64,000 nucleotides of DNA, from NCBI GenBank assembly GCA_021397845.1, contig CM038052.1, forward strand, positions 147,368,854 through 147,432,853, written 5' to 3'. The DNA is from Areca catechu. Its lineage: Eukaryota > Streptophyta > Magnoliopsida > Arecales > Arecaceae. The notes under the pieces are model-generated. The model was not told where the DNA came from and did not search any database. It was given only the letters and a program-made list of their open reading frames with translations. The position numbers and the translations under genes were made by a program. This document shows positions 10,684 through 21,435 of this stretch, piece by piece (within the stretch, counting starts at the first letter, position 1; every line of letters starts with the position of its first letter).

Positions 10684-11234
10684 ATGAAGTTCAGCCTCAA
10701 AGACCTTCAGGAGATGTCCTGAAAGAGGGCTACTGTCAAGGCACCCGAGGGGGAGCCTAGTGCGAAGGTCCGGGAGGGTGACACTAACTCCTTTTGGGCC
10801 GAGGAGGTGGCCCGTCTAGAAATGAGGGTGCAGACCCTCCAGACTCATCTTAAGAAGGAGAAGGCTCGGGCCGAGGTGGCAGTTGAGAAGGCAGCGGTAG
10901 CTGCTGTGCTGGCAGAGATGGCCAAGAAGGAGGCGACGGAGGCCATCCCCAAGTTGTGTCCCAGGCTTTTAAGGATGAGGTCGTCGAGGCTATCTTGAAC
11001 TCCTTCTATCAAGGACTTAGGGACTTCAAGAGTAAGGCCTTTCGCATCTACGAGCTGAAGGTGCTAGACAACATCAGGCCTTCCATTTCATTTCCTGGGC
11101 AGGAGGATGAGCCCGGCTTCGAGGAGTCGGAGTCAGAGGAGGTTGAGGCTGGGGCAGAACCCGAGGCCTCCCCGAGTGCCTCGCGGGAGGTAAGGGCTAC
11201 CTGTCGGTCTAGAAAGGAGTCGATGGCTGGTTGA
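10684..11234 (+). pseudogene. short antisense coiled-coil ORF, element B
   Basis: Opposite strand to B gag-pol. It starts at ATG 10684 (MKFSLKDLQEMS), meets TGA at codon 13, then reads EEVARLEMRVQTLQTHLKKE, a heptad-like Lys/Glu/Ala coiled coil. One frameshift near 10960 leads into a second frame with ILNSFYQGLRDFKSKAF and an acidic tail. That tail aligns with the last exon of the antisense genes of A (SFFKGFMYLHRL) and C (FFYKGFMFLHGR). The Transposase_28-type domain and both introns are absent. Either the N-terminal exons were lost or this is an independent short form. Function unknown. Confidence 0.65.
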
Positions 11235-11497
11235 TGTTTAGATCTTCCTTTTTTGTTTATATTTATAAGTCAAGGAGGAACCTCAGTTTGTTGGGGGCAT
11301 CTTATAAGGGATATACAGGAAGTCTTCATATTAATGAAATCCCTTGGCTATCATTCCACTTCTTTCTCTTTCTTTTCTTCTTCTTTTTTTTTTGTATTGC
11401 CTGGATGCGGGCCAAGCGAAAGATAGTGGGTCTCGCTTAGAGTTTCCATCTGACATCCCCGAACTGTGAGCTGGGTGATAAAATTGATTGTCTCTAA
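11235..11497 (+). other. spacer downstream of the B antisense ORF
   Basis: Contains a T-rich run at 11362-11396. I see no gene here. Confidence 0.4.
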
Positions 11498-11499
11498 GT

Positions 11500-12050
11500 G
11501 CTGAGCTTCGTAAGTTTTCGAACTTGGAGTGTCGTGCTCCAGGAGTCTCCAGGCTTTGGTGATGCGGCTCCGGACTTGAGTGTCAGGCTTCGGAGATTTC
11601 CCGGCTTCGGTGCTGCGGCCCCGGGCTTAAGTGCCAAGCATGGTGGCCTCCAGCTTTGGTGCGGGGTGCTGTGGATCCCAGCTTTGGTACAGGTGCTGTG
11701 GCTCCCGGCTTTGGTGCGGGGCGTCGAAGGTTTTTGGCTTTGGTGGAGGGTTTCAGGAGTTTTCCATCTTTAGTGAGGGGCGCTATGGCTCCCGGCTTTG
11801 GTACGAGGCTTCAAGAGTTTCCTGACTTTAGTATGGGGCGTCGGAGGTTCTCGATTTTAGTGCAGGGCTTCAGGAGTTTCCCGGCTTTAGTGCGAGGCAC
11901 TGTGGCTCTCGACTTTGGTGCGGGGCTTCGGGAGTTTCCCAACTTTAATGCGGGGTGCTATGGCTCCCAGCTTTGGTACGGGGTGCTATGGCTCCCAGCT
12001 TTGGTGTGAGGCTTCGAAAGTCTCCCGGCTTAAAGTAGGGTAGATGAGTT
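11500..12050 (-). repeat. short tandem repeats between B pol and its antisense ORF
   Basis: Variants of GGCTTTGGTGCGGGGC alternate with GCTATGGCTCCC or TTCAGGAGTTTCCC. The position is the same as the 62-bp field in A and C, but the sequence is different. Confidence 0.75.
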
Positions 12051-12116
12051 CCTGCACAGGTGAAAAACAAGATTGCACCTAAAAGGAACTTGAATTTATC
12101 ATGGAAGAGCCTTACG

Positions 12117-13429
12117 TTATTGATGGTACATTCTCAAGTTACTGGCATTCTAGGTTTGCGTGAAGTGGACACCGTCGAGCCCGACGAGGTAGTAGGCCCT
12201 GCCCAGCAAGGCTTCGATCACCTGGTAAGGACCCTCCCTATTCAGGGAGAGTTTCCTGCACTCTCCTGGTTGGGATACTTCCGCCCGCCTAAGCACGAGG
12301 TCGCCTGGGCAGAACACCTTGGGCCACATGCGGGAGTTGTAATACCAGGCGACTCACTGCCAGTAGGCCACCATTCGGAGTCAGGCTTTGTTCCTTGTCT
12401 CATTCAACAAATCCAGGTTGAGGAGGAGACGTGCCATATTTTCAACTTCGTCGTACTGCTCTATCCGGAGTGTGGGCAGGCTGAGTTCCACTGGAATTAC
12501 TACTTCAGTCCTGAAGACGAGGTTGAAGGGCGTCTCTCCAATAGCCATATGGGGAGTGGTGTGGTAGGCCCACAACACGCTGGGCAGCTCATCCACCCAT
12601 CGATCCTTGACTTCATCCAGTCTTGTATGGAGCCCTTGCAGGATGGTGCGGTTAGTCACTTCAGCTTCCCTATTTGTTTAAGGATGAGCCACTGAGATAA
12701 AGCGATGGCGGATGCTGAGATCGGAGCAAAATTTTTTGAAGCCCCGATTATCAAACTGCTTCCTGTTGTCAGTGATGACTGTGTGCGAGAGGCCGTATCT
12801 ATAGATTATGGATTTCCAGAAGAAAGACTGGACCTTCGCCTCTGTTATCCGTGCTAGAGGTTCGACCTCAACCCACTTGGTGAAGTAGTCGATGGCCACA
12901 ATCAGAAACCTCCGTTGGCCAGACGTTGCAGGGAAGGGGCCTAGGATATCCATTCCCTTCTGGGCAAATGGCCATGAGGTTGATAACTAGGAGATAGGTG
13001 CGGCCAGCTACCGCTGGAAGCATGCGTGGCGCTGGCACTTGTTGCATTTTTTCACAAAATTGGCTACATCTTCCGGCATGGTTTCCCAGAAGTATCCCTG
13101 CCGGATCATCTTGTGGGCTAAGGCCCTACCCCCCACAAGGTTGCCACAGATGCCTTTGTGTATCTCCTAGAGCACGTAAGCATCTTCTGAGGGCTTCAGG
13201 CACTTCAGCAGGGGTAGGAGTGGACCTCCGGTAGAGCTGCCCATCCAAAATCACATAACGTGCATCCTTCTTCTTGAGAAGGCCGGCCTCCTTTCGGTCC
13301 TCTAGCAGAGTGCCAGTGGTGATATACTTAATATAGGGATCCATCCAGCTCGCCTCGTTGGAGACTTGCTGGACCTCGGTCACAGTTTCGCAACTGGGGG
13401 GCTCAAGACATTCGATGAAAGCACTCCCC
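12117..13429 (-). pseudogene. pol: integrase, element B
   Basis: Reads right to left, ending at TAA 12119-12117 after NLRMYHQ. The core includes MDILGPFPATSGQRRFLIV, VITDNRKQFDN and EVTNRTILQGL, which supply the D, D and E of the catalytic triad. The C-terminal part has CPGDLVLRRAE and GPYQV. The N-terminal finger region near 13130-13200 is frameshifted, so the HHCC finger cannot be read whole. Stops after SVAHP and after LLNETRNKA break the frame. Its sequence supplied the expected residues at element A's stops. Confidence 0.85.
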
Positions 13430-13833
13430 AGCGAGGTCTCCGAAAGGGTGGCCAGCCTGGAAAGTATGTCGACCTGGGCGTTCTCTACTCGCGGGATATA
13501 GGAGATGTTGAAGTACTGGAGGATCGATACATGAGAGCACACCCGGTCCAGGTACTTTACCATCATAGGATCCCATGCTTCGTACTTGCCGGAGACTTGG
13601 CCCGCTACCATCTATGAGTCTGTGAAGACTTTTAACCTCTTAATGCCCAGTTTGTGGGATACCTTCAACCCCGCAAGGAGTGCTTCATACTCTGCCTGGT
13701 TGTTAGTCGCCTTGAAGAGGAAATACAGTGCGCATTCCGTGATGACCCCATCAGGGCTAGCAAGGATGAGGCCAACTCTGCTTCCTCCCGTATTGGAGGT
13801 GTCATCCACGTGGAGTATCCATGTCTCCTCCAT
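13430..13833 (-). pseudogene. pol: archaeal-type RNase H, element B
   Basis: WILHVDDTSNTGGSRVGLIL, then NNQAEYEALLAGLKV, then LKVFTDS, followed by a TAG (13614-13612) where Gln is expected, then MVAGQVSGKYEAW and IPRVENAQVDILSRLA. The D-E-D-D acidic set is present, although the usual DG(A/S)SN is DDTSN. This second RNase H confirms Tat membership. It reads directly into the INT linker ATLSETSLGSAFIECLE. Confidence 0.85.
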
Positions 13834-13924
13834 CAGGGTTGGGTCCTGCCCGAGCTCGAACTGTTAGTCCGCCTCCTCTAGACTTTCCTCGGCCCAGGTG
13901 CATTCCACTATAAAATTGGCTAGG

Positions 13925-15195
13925 ACCTGGGCCTCCTATGCCTGCCGCAGGTGATAGGTGATGTCGAATTCACTAAGCTTCAGTGCCCACTTGGCCAAAC
14001 ACTCGGAAGTGTCAGGATAGTTCAGGATAGCCCTCAGGGGCTGATCAATAAAGACGGCGATGGGGTACGGTTGAAAATAAGGCCTGAGGCGCTGTGCATA
14101 TATTATTAGTACAAAAATAATTTTTTGGGTCGGGTGTACTTGGTTTCAGCATCACAGAGTAGCTTGCTGGTATAGTAGACTGGCCGCTGAGAGCCATCCT
14201 TGTCAGCACGAACCAGTACGGAGCTGACTGCCTCTGGTGAGATGGCCAAGTATAGGAGGAGCTCTTCTCTGGGCTTCGACCTGGATAGTAGTGGCGATGA
14301 GGCGAGGAGCTTCTATAGTCCCTTGAACGCCTCTTGGCATTCTTCTGTCCAAGTGAAGTCATTCATCTTCTGGAGGACCTTGAAGAATGGCTGGCAATGC
14401 CCAGTAGAGCATGAGATAAAGCGGCTCAAAGTCGCAATGCGCCCATTCAGACGTTGGACTTCCTTCTTAGAGGCGGGACTCCTCATGTCTGTGATCGCTT
14501 AGATCTTCTTGGGGTTGGCCTCTATCCCTCTCTAGGTCACCATGAACCCCAAGAACTTTTCCATCGCCACACCGAAAGCGCACTTGGTGGGGTTTAGCTC
14601 CATTTGGTAGCGGCGGAGGTTATCGAAAGCCTCCGCCAGGTCGGCAATATGGTCCCCCTTCGGGCCGCTCATGACAAGCATGTCATCCATATACACTTGC
14701 ATGTTGCGGCCGATCTGGTCCATGAAGACCGTGCTGAGCAAGCACTAGTAGGTGGCCCTTGCATTCTTAAGATCAAAGGACATCATCTTGTAACAACACT
14801 TACCTCGATCGATCATAAACGCTGTGCACTCCTCATCCTCGGGATGCATGCGGATCTGATTATATTAGGAGAACACATCCATGAAGCTAAGGTACTTGTG
14901 GCCTGAAGTTGCATCCACCAACTGGTCAATCTTGGAAAGGGGAAAGCTATCCTTGGGGCATGCCTTGTTGAGGTTTGTGTAGTCTACACAGATCCTCCAC
15001 TTTTCAAAGGCTTTCCTGACCATCACCATGTTAGCAAGCCAGTCAGGATAACATACCTCTCCGATGAAGCCCATCGTGAGGAGTTTATCGACCTCCTCGT
15101 TGATGGCTTTCAGTCATTCCGGGGTGAAGCTCCTTTTCTTCTACTGGACCGGGCAATGATTAGGGTCGACGTTCAGCTTGTGAGTTATCACCTCC
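13925..15195 (-). pseudogene. pol: reverse transcriptase and native RNase H, element B
   Basis: RICVDYTNLNKACPKDSFPL, FMDVFS followed by a stop, then YNQIRMHPEDEE, and VYMDDMLVMSG carrying the YMDDM catalytic box (about 14670-14700), then MELNPTKCAFGVAMEKFLGF. Stops follow DVFS, FMVT and others. The native RNase H part at 13925-14380 is badly frameshifted. An intact version would make element cDNA. Confidence 0.85.
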
Positions 15196-15479
15196 GGTAG
15201 GATACCAGGCATGTTGACGGTGGTCCAGGAAAAAACATCTGCATTAGCCTGCAGGAAGCTGAGCAGTCGGGTTCTCTCTTCCTAAGTCAACAAGGCTCCG
15301 ACCTATATCATCTTCGAGGGATCTTCCCCTAATGGAAAAGATAATAGGGGCTCGACTAGCCCGCTCTTTGGTTTTGGTGTCGTCGGATCAGTCTGGTCTA
15401 TGGCAGGGTTGGAATCTACTTCTCTTAGGCCTGGGGTGGTCTACCAATAGTGCTACACCGACTGTCGGGACCCTCTCAT

Positions 15480-15894
15480 CTCTCCGATCCCCCTTGGGGT
15501 TGGGAACTGGATAAGGAGGCATTTCATGGAAATGGTGGTATCAAGCAGATCGAGTCCCGGGCATCCCAGGATCGGCATTGTAGGGTGAGGGGAGCTTTAC
15601 AATAGTGAAGGTCACCAGCACGGTGCTTTGCTGGGGTAGTGTCCAAGCGATTATTGGGAGAGTAATTTCTCCCTTGACTCCGACTAAGTCTCCGGTGAAG
15701 CCTAGCAGAGGCGTGAACACCGGTCTTATTTGGTCAGTGGACAAATTCATCTTTGCAAAAGCATCATAAAAAAGAATGTTCGAGGAGCTCCCACTGTCTA
15801 CCATGATTCTTTTTACAAGATGTTTGGCTATCATCATTTCAACGATGATAGCATCATTATTTGGGTTGTCTACCCCAGCTGACCCTTCTTCCAT
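15480..15894 (-). pseudogene. pol: aspartic protease, element B
   Basis: KRIMVDSGSSSNILFYDAF carries the DSG catalytic triad; PQQSTVLVTFTIVKLPSPYN is the C-terminal flap and strand region. The fragment is open for 117 codons before frame loss. It gave the Gln that is a stop in element A. Confidence 0.85.
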
Positions 15895-17338
15895 GCAGGG
15901 GAGTACATCGTCACTCCCCTCTCTTCCCCTAGCCCGCTTCAGGGTTTTTCCTACCCCCAGGATATCATCTCTATCAGTTTCTAGGTGGAACGATTATCAA
16001 TGGCGAGGGGCCAAGGCCCTTCAGTATGGGCTGTAGGGGATGCTCCCCACTCCACATACTAGCCGAGGTAGCTGCGCTTGATCAGCTCTTCGATCTCCCT
16101 CTTCAGGTAGCGGCATTCCTCTGTATCATAGCCATAGTCTCGGTGGAAATGGTAGTAGCGGGACTTGTCCCGCCCAGCATATGGCTTTAGTGGTGGGGGT
16201 CTGTGCAGGAAATGCTCGCCCTCGATCTCCATCAAGATCTTCACTCTAGGGGCAAGGAGAGGATCATAGAAGTGAAACTTTTTTCATCGGTAGGGTCAGC
16301 CTTGGGCCTTGGCTCCGATCATGAGACCCACACCATCCTCCAGGTCGGGTGGTCGGAGGTCTCCCTGATGGCTTGCCTCTTTAGGGGCCTCCCATCCAGC
16401 TCCATCCTGGCATGATCCGCCTCCTCGATGCGAATGTACTTTTATACCCGAAGGAGGAACTCCAGATATGTCTTTGGGTGCTTCTTATCGAGGGAGTAGG
16501 TGAAGCGAGAGGTTCGTAGCCCCCTCTTCAGGGCTAGCATGGCGATGGACTCATCGAGGTCATAGATTTCTAGGGCTGCGGTCTTGAATCGAGACACGTA
16601 GTCCTGGAGGAGTTCCCGATCAATTGTTGGATCAAGAAGAGGATATTAGCTTCGCGCGGTTCCTTCCTGCAAACGTCGAAGTGCGCCATGAACTTTCTCT
16701 CTAGTTGAGGGAAGGAGTCTATACTCTCAGGTTCGAGTCTAGAAAACCATACCCGAGCGGCCTTTTGCAGAGTGGCCGGGAAGGTGATGCAAAAGAGGGC
16801 ATCGGTGGCCCCTTGGATCCTCATGAGAGACTTATAACTTTTCAAGTGGTCCAGGAGGTCGGTTGTCCCATCTTAAGGGTCAACTTGCAGCATACGGAAT
16901 TAGGTGGAAATCGGCTCCCCTTGGACTTTCTTCGAGAAGGGTGGATGGGTGTCGTAACCCGTGGGCTCATTGGGGGTACCCTGAACTTCAGCAAACTGGT
17001 GGGCTAGATCCGCTATCTTGTGCTCATGCTCCTCGAGGCATCTTTCCACACGACGGTGGATGGCCTCGTCAGTCGACCCCTCAGCAAAAAATGTTGGAGG
17101 TGAGGGAGGACTGGAGAGAAGGAACTCGCGCTCGAGTTCCCAACCATGCTGGTGCTGCTGGCATGAGGGTGCACAGTGGTTCGAGGCTAGGGAGCGGCTC
17201 CTCCGGCCGGTCGAAGCATGCTATGGCTGCTTGCCGCCCGCCTGGTGGGCCTTCCGAGGGGGGATGCCGCATGTAATGGCCCCTCCCGGAAGGATCGCAG
17301 GCTGGTGCAGGGATCGGCTGCATGAGCCACTAGAGTCC
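15895..17338 (-). pseudogene. gag: gag, element B (C-terminal and middle part)
   Basis: The C-terminal part reads MEIEGEHFLHRPPPLKPYAG, YYHFHRDYGYDTEECRYL and EIEELIKRSYL, a partial zinc finger. The capsid part reads IQGATDALFCITFPATLQKA, WFSRLEPESIDSFPQLERKF and MAHFDV, the standard Tat Gag core. Stops and frameshifts separate the blocks. The coding sequence is cut at 17338 by a solo LTR and resumes at 19592. Confidence 0.8.
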
Positions 17339-19591
17339 TGAAAGTTAAAAGGGCTCTTGCAGGTGCCTACTCTAAGCTTGCAACAGCAGGGAGCAGGTAA
17401 GTATTTTAAAAATAATTTTAAAATGTACAGCGGAAAACTTGCTCCGCATAGGATCTAACATGATCAGGAAGCATGTGCAGACTAAAATATGTAATAATAT
17501 GGGCATGTAATGTTTATAAAATGTTTTAAAAGCTTAGATCTACGCATGCATGAATTTTAAAATCAAAACCCATACCTTATTCCTGCCTGGAATAAATCTG
17601 GTATAGTACTGGAATAAGTGGGATAACAGGAATAATTTTATTCCTGTTGTCTTCCTCTTCAATCGTTGGAATGCCCTGTTATCCTTCGCTTCAACAACAA
17701 TGATGGCCAATCCAAATGACCAATAATGGGTCTCCTCTCTATCACCAACAGCAAGGACTTCTCTTGCTTCAAATGGAGAAGGGAAAGGGCTGGAATCTCA
17801 ACGTTGAAACACACTTGATCTTCTCCAAAAAACCACAGAAATTAAGGCCTGCAATTCAAAAACAGGACACAAGAAAAACAGCAAAAGGGGCGTTGATCCG
17901 GCTCTAAAATGCTCAAATGAGCACTCTCCAGAGGGGGGACACGCGAGGGACTCCACAGATCCTGTTCTCAGGCGATGCTAGTCGCCGGAAAACACTTTCA
18001 AACGGTGGGAAGAAGCTTTGTTGATTTGCTGCAAAGTTTCTCCAAATAGAGCATGAACTTCTTCTTCCAATGAGCACAAGAGACAGGGACAAATGGAATT
18101 GATTTTTCCTTCCAATCAATTTCCTAAACCCTCCCCATAAATCTATGGTGAAAGGATGATTAGATCTCTCAAAAAAGGGGAAACCAGAGAGAAAATTCAA
18201 GCCTCATGGTTTTCAGCTCTCTTCCAAGAACAGCGCCAGCAGGAATGAATAAATGGGGCAATGAACCCATATAACCGGTCATATGGGGAGGTGAGAGGTC
18301 TGGCGAGAATATCAAATAGCAGCAGCGATTAAAAAATGAATTCAATTCATTTCAATGAGGTAATCAAGGGAGTTTAAAATTCAGCCAAAATGAAATCAAA
18401 AGGGAGAAGAAAGGATGCCCAAATGCATTGTTCGCCCAAAACAGCAATCACCGTGTAAACCGGTTCAAAGGGTCAAAAACCGATGAAAACGGTTTAAATA
18501 AAAAACCAGTGGTTCAAAATAGGTTCATCCAAATAATTAGATCAAAATCTAATTATCAGAAGGCTTGGTCTAGTCCTGGTTAACCAGAAAAAATCCTGAT
18601 AGACCGAAACCCAGGATTTCCAATGTGCTCAATCAAACCGTCACCAATAAGATTCCTAATCAAATACTGGTACCTGGATCAGGAAAAAATCCTCTATGGA
18701 GTGTGACCTCATGGGTTCGAACCTAGGCGGTAGCATTGGAACTATTCCAGTACCAGCACAAGATACCATCTAGCAATGGATCCCGACGTCCGGATAGGTC
18801 GAAGATGCAGGAGCATACTATCGAACCTCTGGCATATGGTTGCTGTATAATTCATCCCTTTGACCTTTAATGCTCAGGACGACTGATGTTGGGCTGCCAA
18901 CCCAGACTGAGTCAGTCAACAACGTGTCTCAATCTTGCAAGCCCAGTGACTCTTCACTAGGGCTACCCCGGCCGAGGATTTGCTAAATTGAGATACAGCG
19001 AGACATTCAATCCAAACTGTTCGGACAGGTCAATCCCATCTTGGTCCATCACTACTCCATAAGTACTTGCCTGTACCCAGAAACCTTCCGTCACCGGATT
19101 AAAAATCCGGGTAGTCCGGTACCAAAGCACAGGGAGTTGCTTGCAAGCAACCGTGATGACCTCAGGTCAGAGGGACACATATACCCATATCCAATCGTGA
19201 GTATCCCTTTGGCAGAAAGGGGTTTCACGGAGTCACGTTCAATGAGATATCATATATCCCACTTGCAGGTCACAACAGTGTCACCACACTCACTTGTTCA
19301 AGAGGACAACCAAATGATGTAAACTGCAATAACCTATACTTGATATATTGCCGTCCAGTACAATATATCCTTTGGAAGTGAACAAGGTTTAAGGACCAGT
19401 CGATACATCCTCTCTGTATCGAAGTCAGTGTAGCCCTAAGGACTTCATCACAAGGAAATAGTTCAATTTTAGAGAAATATAATATGTGATGAGCTACCAA
19501 ATAATAATTTTTTTAATTCATAAAATGGATACAATGCTCAGCACAATCGCCTACAACCCAGGCGATTGGCTTTGGGACACATTTCCCAACA
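17339..19591 (-). mobile_element. solo LTR of an Angela-like copia element, TSD AGTCC
   Basis: 2253 bp, starting TG and ending CA, flanked by AGTCC at 17334-17338 and 19592-19596. On the - strand it begins TGTTGGGAAATGTGTCCC and contains GCCAATC, a pattern shared with the LTR start of element D. Near its other end is CAGCGGAA, also in the D LTR. There is no pol or internal region, so it is the remnant of LTR-LTR recombination. Confidence 0.85.
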
Positions 19592-19878
19592 AGTCCCTGG
19601 CTGCTGTTATATTTCTAGGGAGCGAGGCTTCTGGTGGAGCTGATGCATCATCGCAGCCATGTGCTGGACCTGGTGGGCGAGTGCGATGTACTGGTGGTCC
19701 ACCGAGGCGGCTGTGACGGAGCAGGATGCTCCCCCCCGGGCATTGGTCACCGCAATGAGGGGGGTCCCCCGCTTGATCGATGGAGGCTTCACAGGCTCGC
19801 GTAGTCACCATCGAACTGCGGGTGTCCGCACGGTCTTTCTTGCTATGGGAGGGATGATGCTTTCTTCCAGCTGCCGTC
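19592..19878 (-). pseudogene. gag: gag N-terminal part, element B
   Basis: It continues gag across the solo LTR. The - strand reads MKPPSIKRGTPLIAVTNARG, then HQYIALAHQVQHMAAMMHQL, an N-terminal helix of the Tat Gag type. The true start codon is not clear: an ATG at 19892 falls in the mutated primer site. Overlapping frames are open here, so the exact frame is uncertain. Confidence 0.55.
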
Positions 19879-19897
19879 CCCCTTTTTAGCATGCCAA
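19879..19897 (-). promoter_or_regulatory. primer binding site, element B (mutated)
   Basis: The - strand reads TTGGCATGCTAAAAAGGGG just after the LTR end. Element F has TTGGCGTACCAGGTAGGGG and element C TTGGTGCACCAGGTAGGGG at the same place. I cannot name the primer tRNA with confidence. Confidence 0.65.
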
Positions 19898-19899
19898 TC

Positions 19900-20476
19900 T
19901 ATTGCCGCCCGGATCGTCGTGGCCTGTAGCTCTGACATGTCGGGTTCCTACCAGGTGTTTGGCTCCCTGCCTTGCGGTCGCCTCACTCACTCGCTTCGGG
20001 GGTCCTGCAAGATAGAGGAAAGCTTTGGGCCAAGGATTCTGGCGAATATACTTCGATGATCAAGTTAGTGGGACGATCGAGAAAAATAGAAACCTCTATA
20101 ACGAAGAGCTTGGGGGACTCTTCATGTCAAGAGGGTTATAAAAGAAAAGATAGTACTCAAATGAAAGAGTCTCTGTTGTTTCTTTCTTGCTTACCTTCAC
20201 TTACCTTTTCGTGCAGTTCTTATATAGGTGAGTGGCCTTTGTTGGCTTCCAGGTTCTCTCCTTCAAAGGAGGCTTTCTGTTGCTTGCTGTCGCCTCTCTA
20301 TCGGGCAGGTTCTGTGCCTGAACCTCGAGCCATAATGGGATGTTATCATTTCAAAGGAGGTCGCCTGGGTACCGTAGCACCGAGGGTCTAGGGCATAGGG
20401 TCTAGGTGCCCAGTTATAGAAGTCGCAGTTTCCTAGTCGTGCGGTCATCGACGTGTCGGCACATCGTGCGGTCATA
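19900..20476 (-). repeat. 5' LTR of element B, inner segment
   Basis: TATTGCCGCCCGGATCGTCG aligns with the solo LTR start TGTTGCCGC at 51706. 20345-20460 aligns with the left LTR at 9509 onward. It is broken at about 20476 by element D and resumes for 32 bp at 28076. Confidence 0.8.
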
Positions 20477-21421
20477 GACTCTTCCTAATAAATGATCTTT
20501 GAATTTGATCAACCCACAAGATAAGATTGACGTCTAGCAACGTGTCATGTCTACCCGGAAGATATGGAAATTTTGGTGAAATACCAAAATTACCCTTTAG
20601 TAGAGAGTTACCATACAATTAAATCTTTCGATCAAAACTGCACCCAAAATATAACTATGGATATGGATATATGTCAAATCCAATATTATATTTATTTCTA
20701 GATCAATCTTATATTGATGATTCAATTTTCTTGATATTAGAAACCATCTCTAATATCTTTACTTTGATCAAAGATTCCCTGAATCATCATCCGATTGTTA
20801 ACTAGCTGGATGCAATCTCCTCTTACCAAGAGTGATCGATTCCTTGTTGACCTACTCATTACCTTCATATCCAATTCACCATTCCCAGTATCAATCCTGT
20901 GCATGACTCAGTGTCATGATTAGGATTGAACCAAAGCATGGGTTCATGTACATAAGGTACTTATGGCAGTCTCAGGTCAAAGGATTACTTGTACCACTCC
21001 CACTATGCGAACCTTCTATTGACATGTAGCTAAGACTCCATTAGATGTTCTCAAGTTGGATCATATCAGTGAACTCATTCTCCAATGAGCACCCACATCC
21101 TAGTATTAGTGTCATACACAAGTGACTATGAGAGCAGTTACCCTCTCCCGTATACATGGGATGTGCTAGTCTTACCGGAAAACCCTGATCCCCTTCTCAG
21201 GGTTCCTTTGACTAGGAATATTTTAGATTAAGGTTTTAAGATTTTAGGTCTCACTGGTATGATCTCATCATAACCCTAAAATCATTGCCCTAATCTATGG
21301 GGTTCATCATATAATATAAACACAGCGTATGATGAAAAATAATGCCTTTATTAGAAAATTATCAATTACAATGGTTTGGGAGATACAACATAGATTGGCT
21401 TGTAGGGCATATCCCTTTTAA
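20477..21421 (-). repeat. 3' LTR of element D, partial
   Basis: On the - strand it begins TTAAAAGGGATATGCCC after the polypurine tract; TT is probably a mutated TG. It ends inside the LTR at 20477. Its last 81 bp (20477-20557) are repeated at 27995-28075. Confidence 0.8.
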
Positions 21422-21435
21422 TCTCCCACTTGTAC
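21422..21435 (-). promoter_or_regulatory. polypurine tract, element D
   Basis: - strand GTACAAGTGGGAGA directly before the 3' LTR, a common copia form. Confidence 0.8.

Noticed and set aside
14045..14362. 105-codon open frame on the - strand
   Set aside because: A wrong-frame reading over the decayed RT/RNase H region of element B.
18708..18730. GGTTCGAACC resembles a tRNA T-arm / B box
   Set aside because: No A box or cloverleaf around it; it sits inside a solo LTR.
19551..19892. 113-codon frame starting at ATG 19892 considered as the true gag start of B
   Set aside because: The ATG lies in the mutated primer site, and a competing frame (19607-19792) reads more like Gag; start left unassigned.
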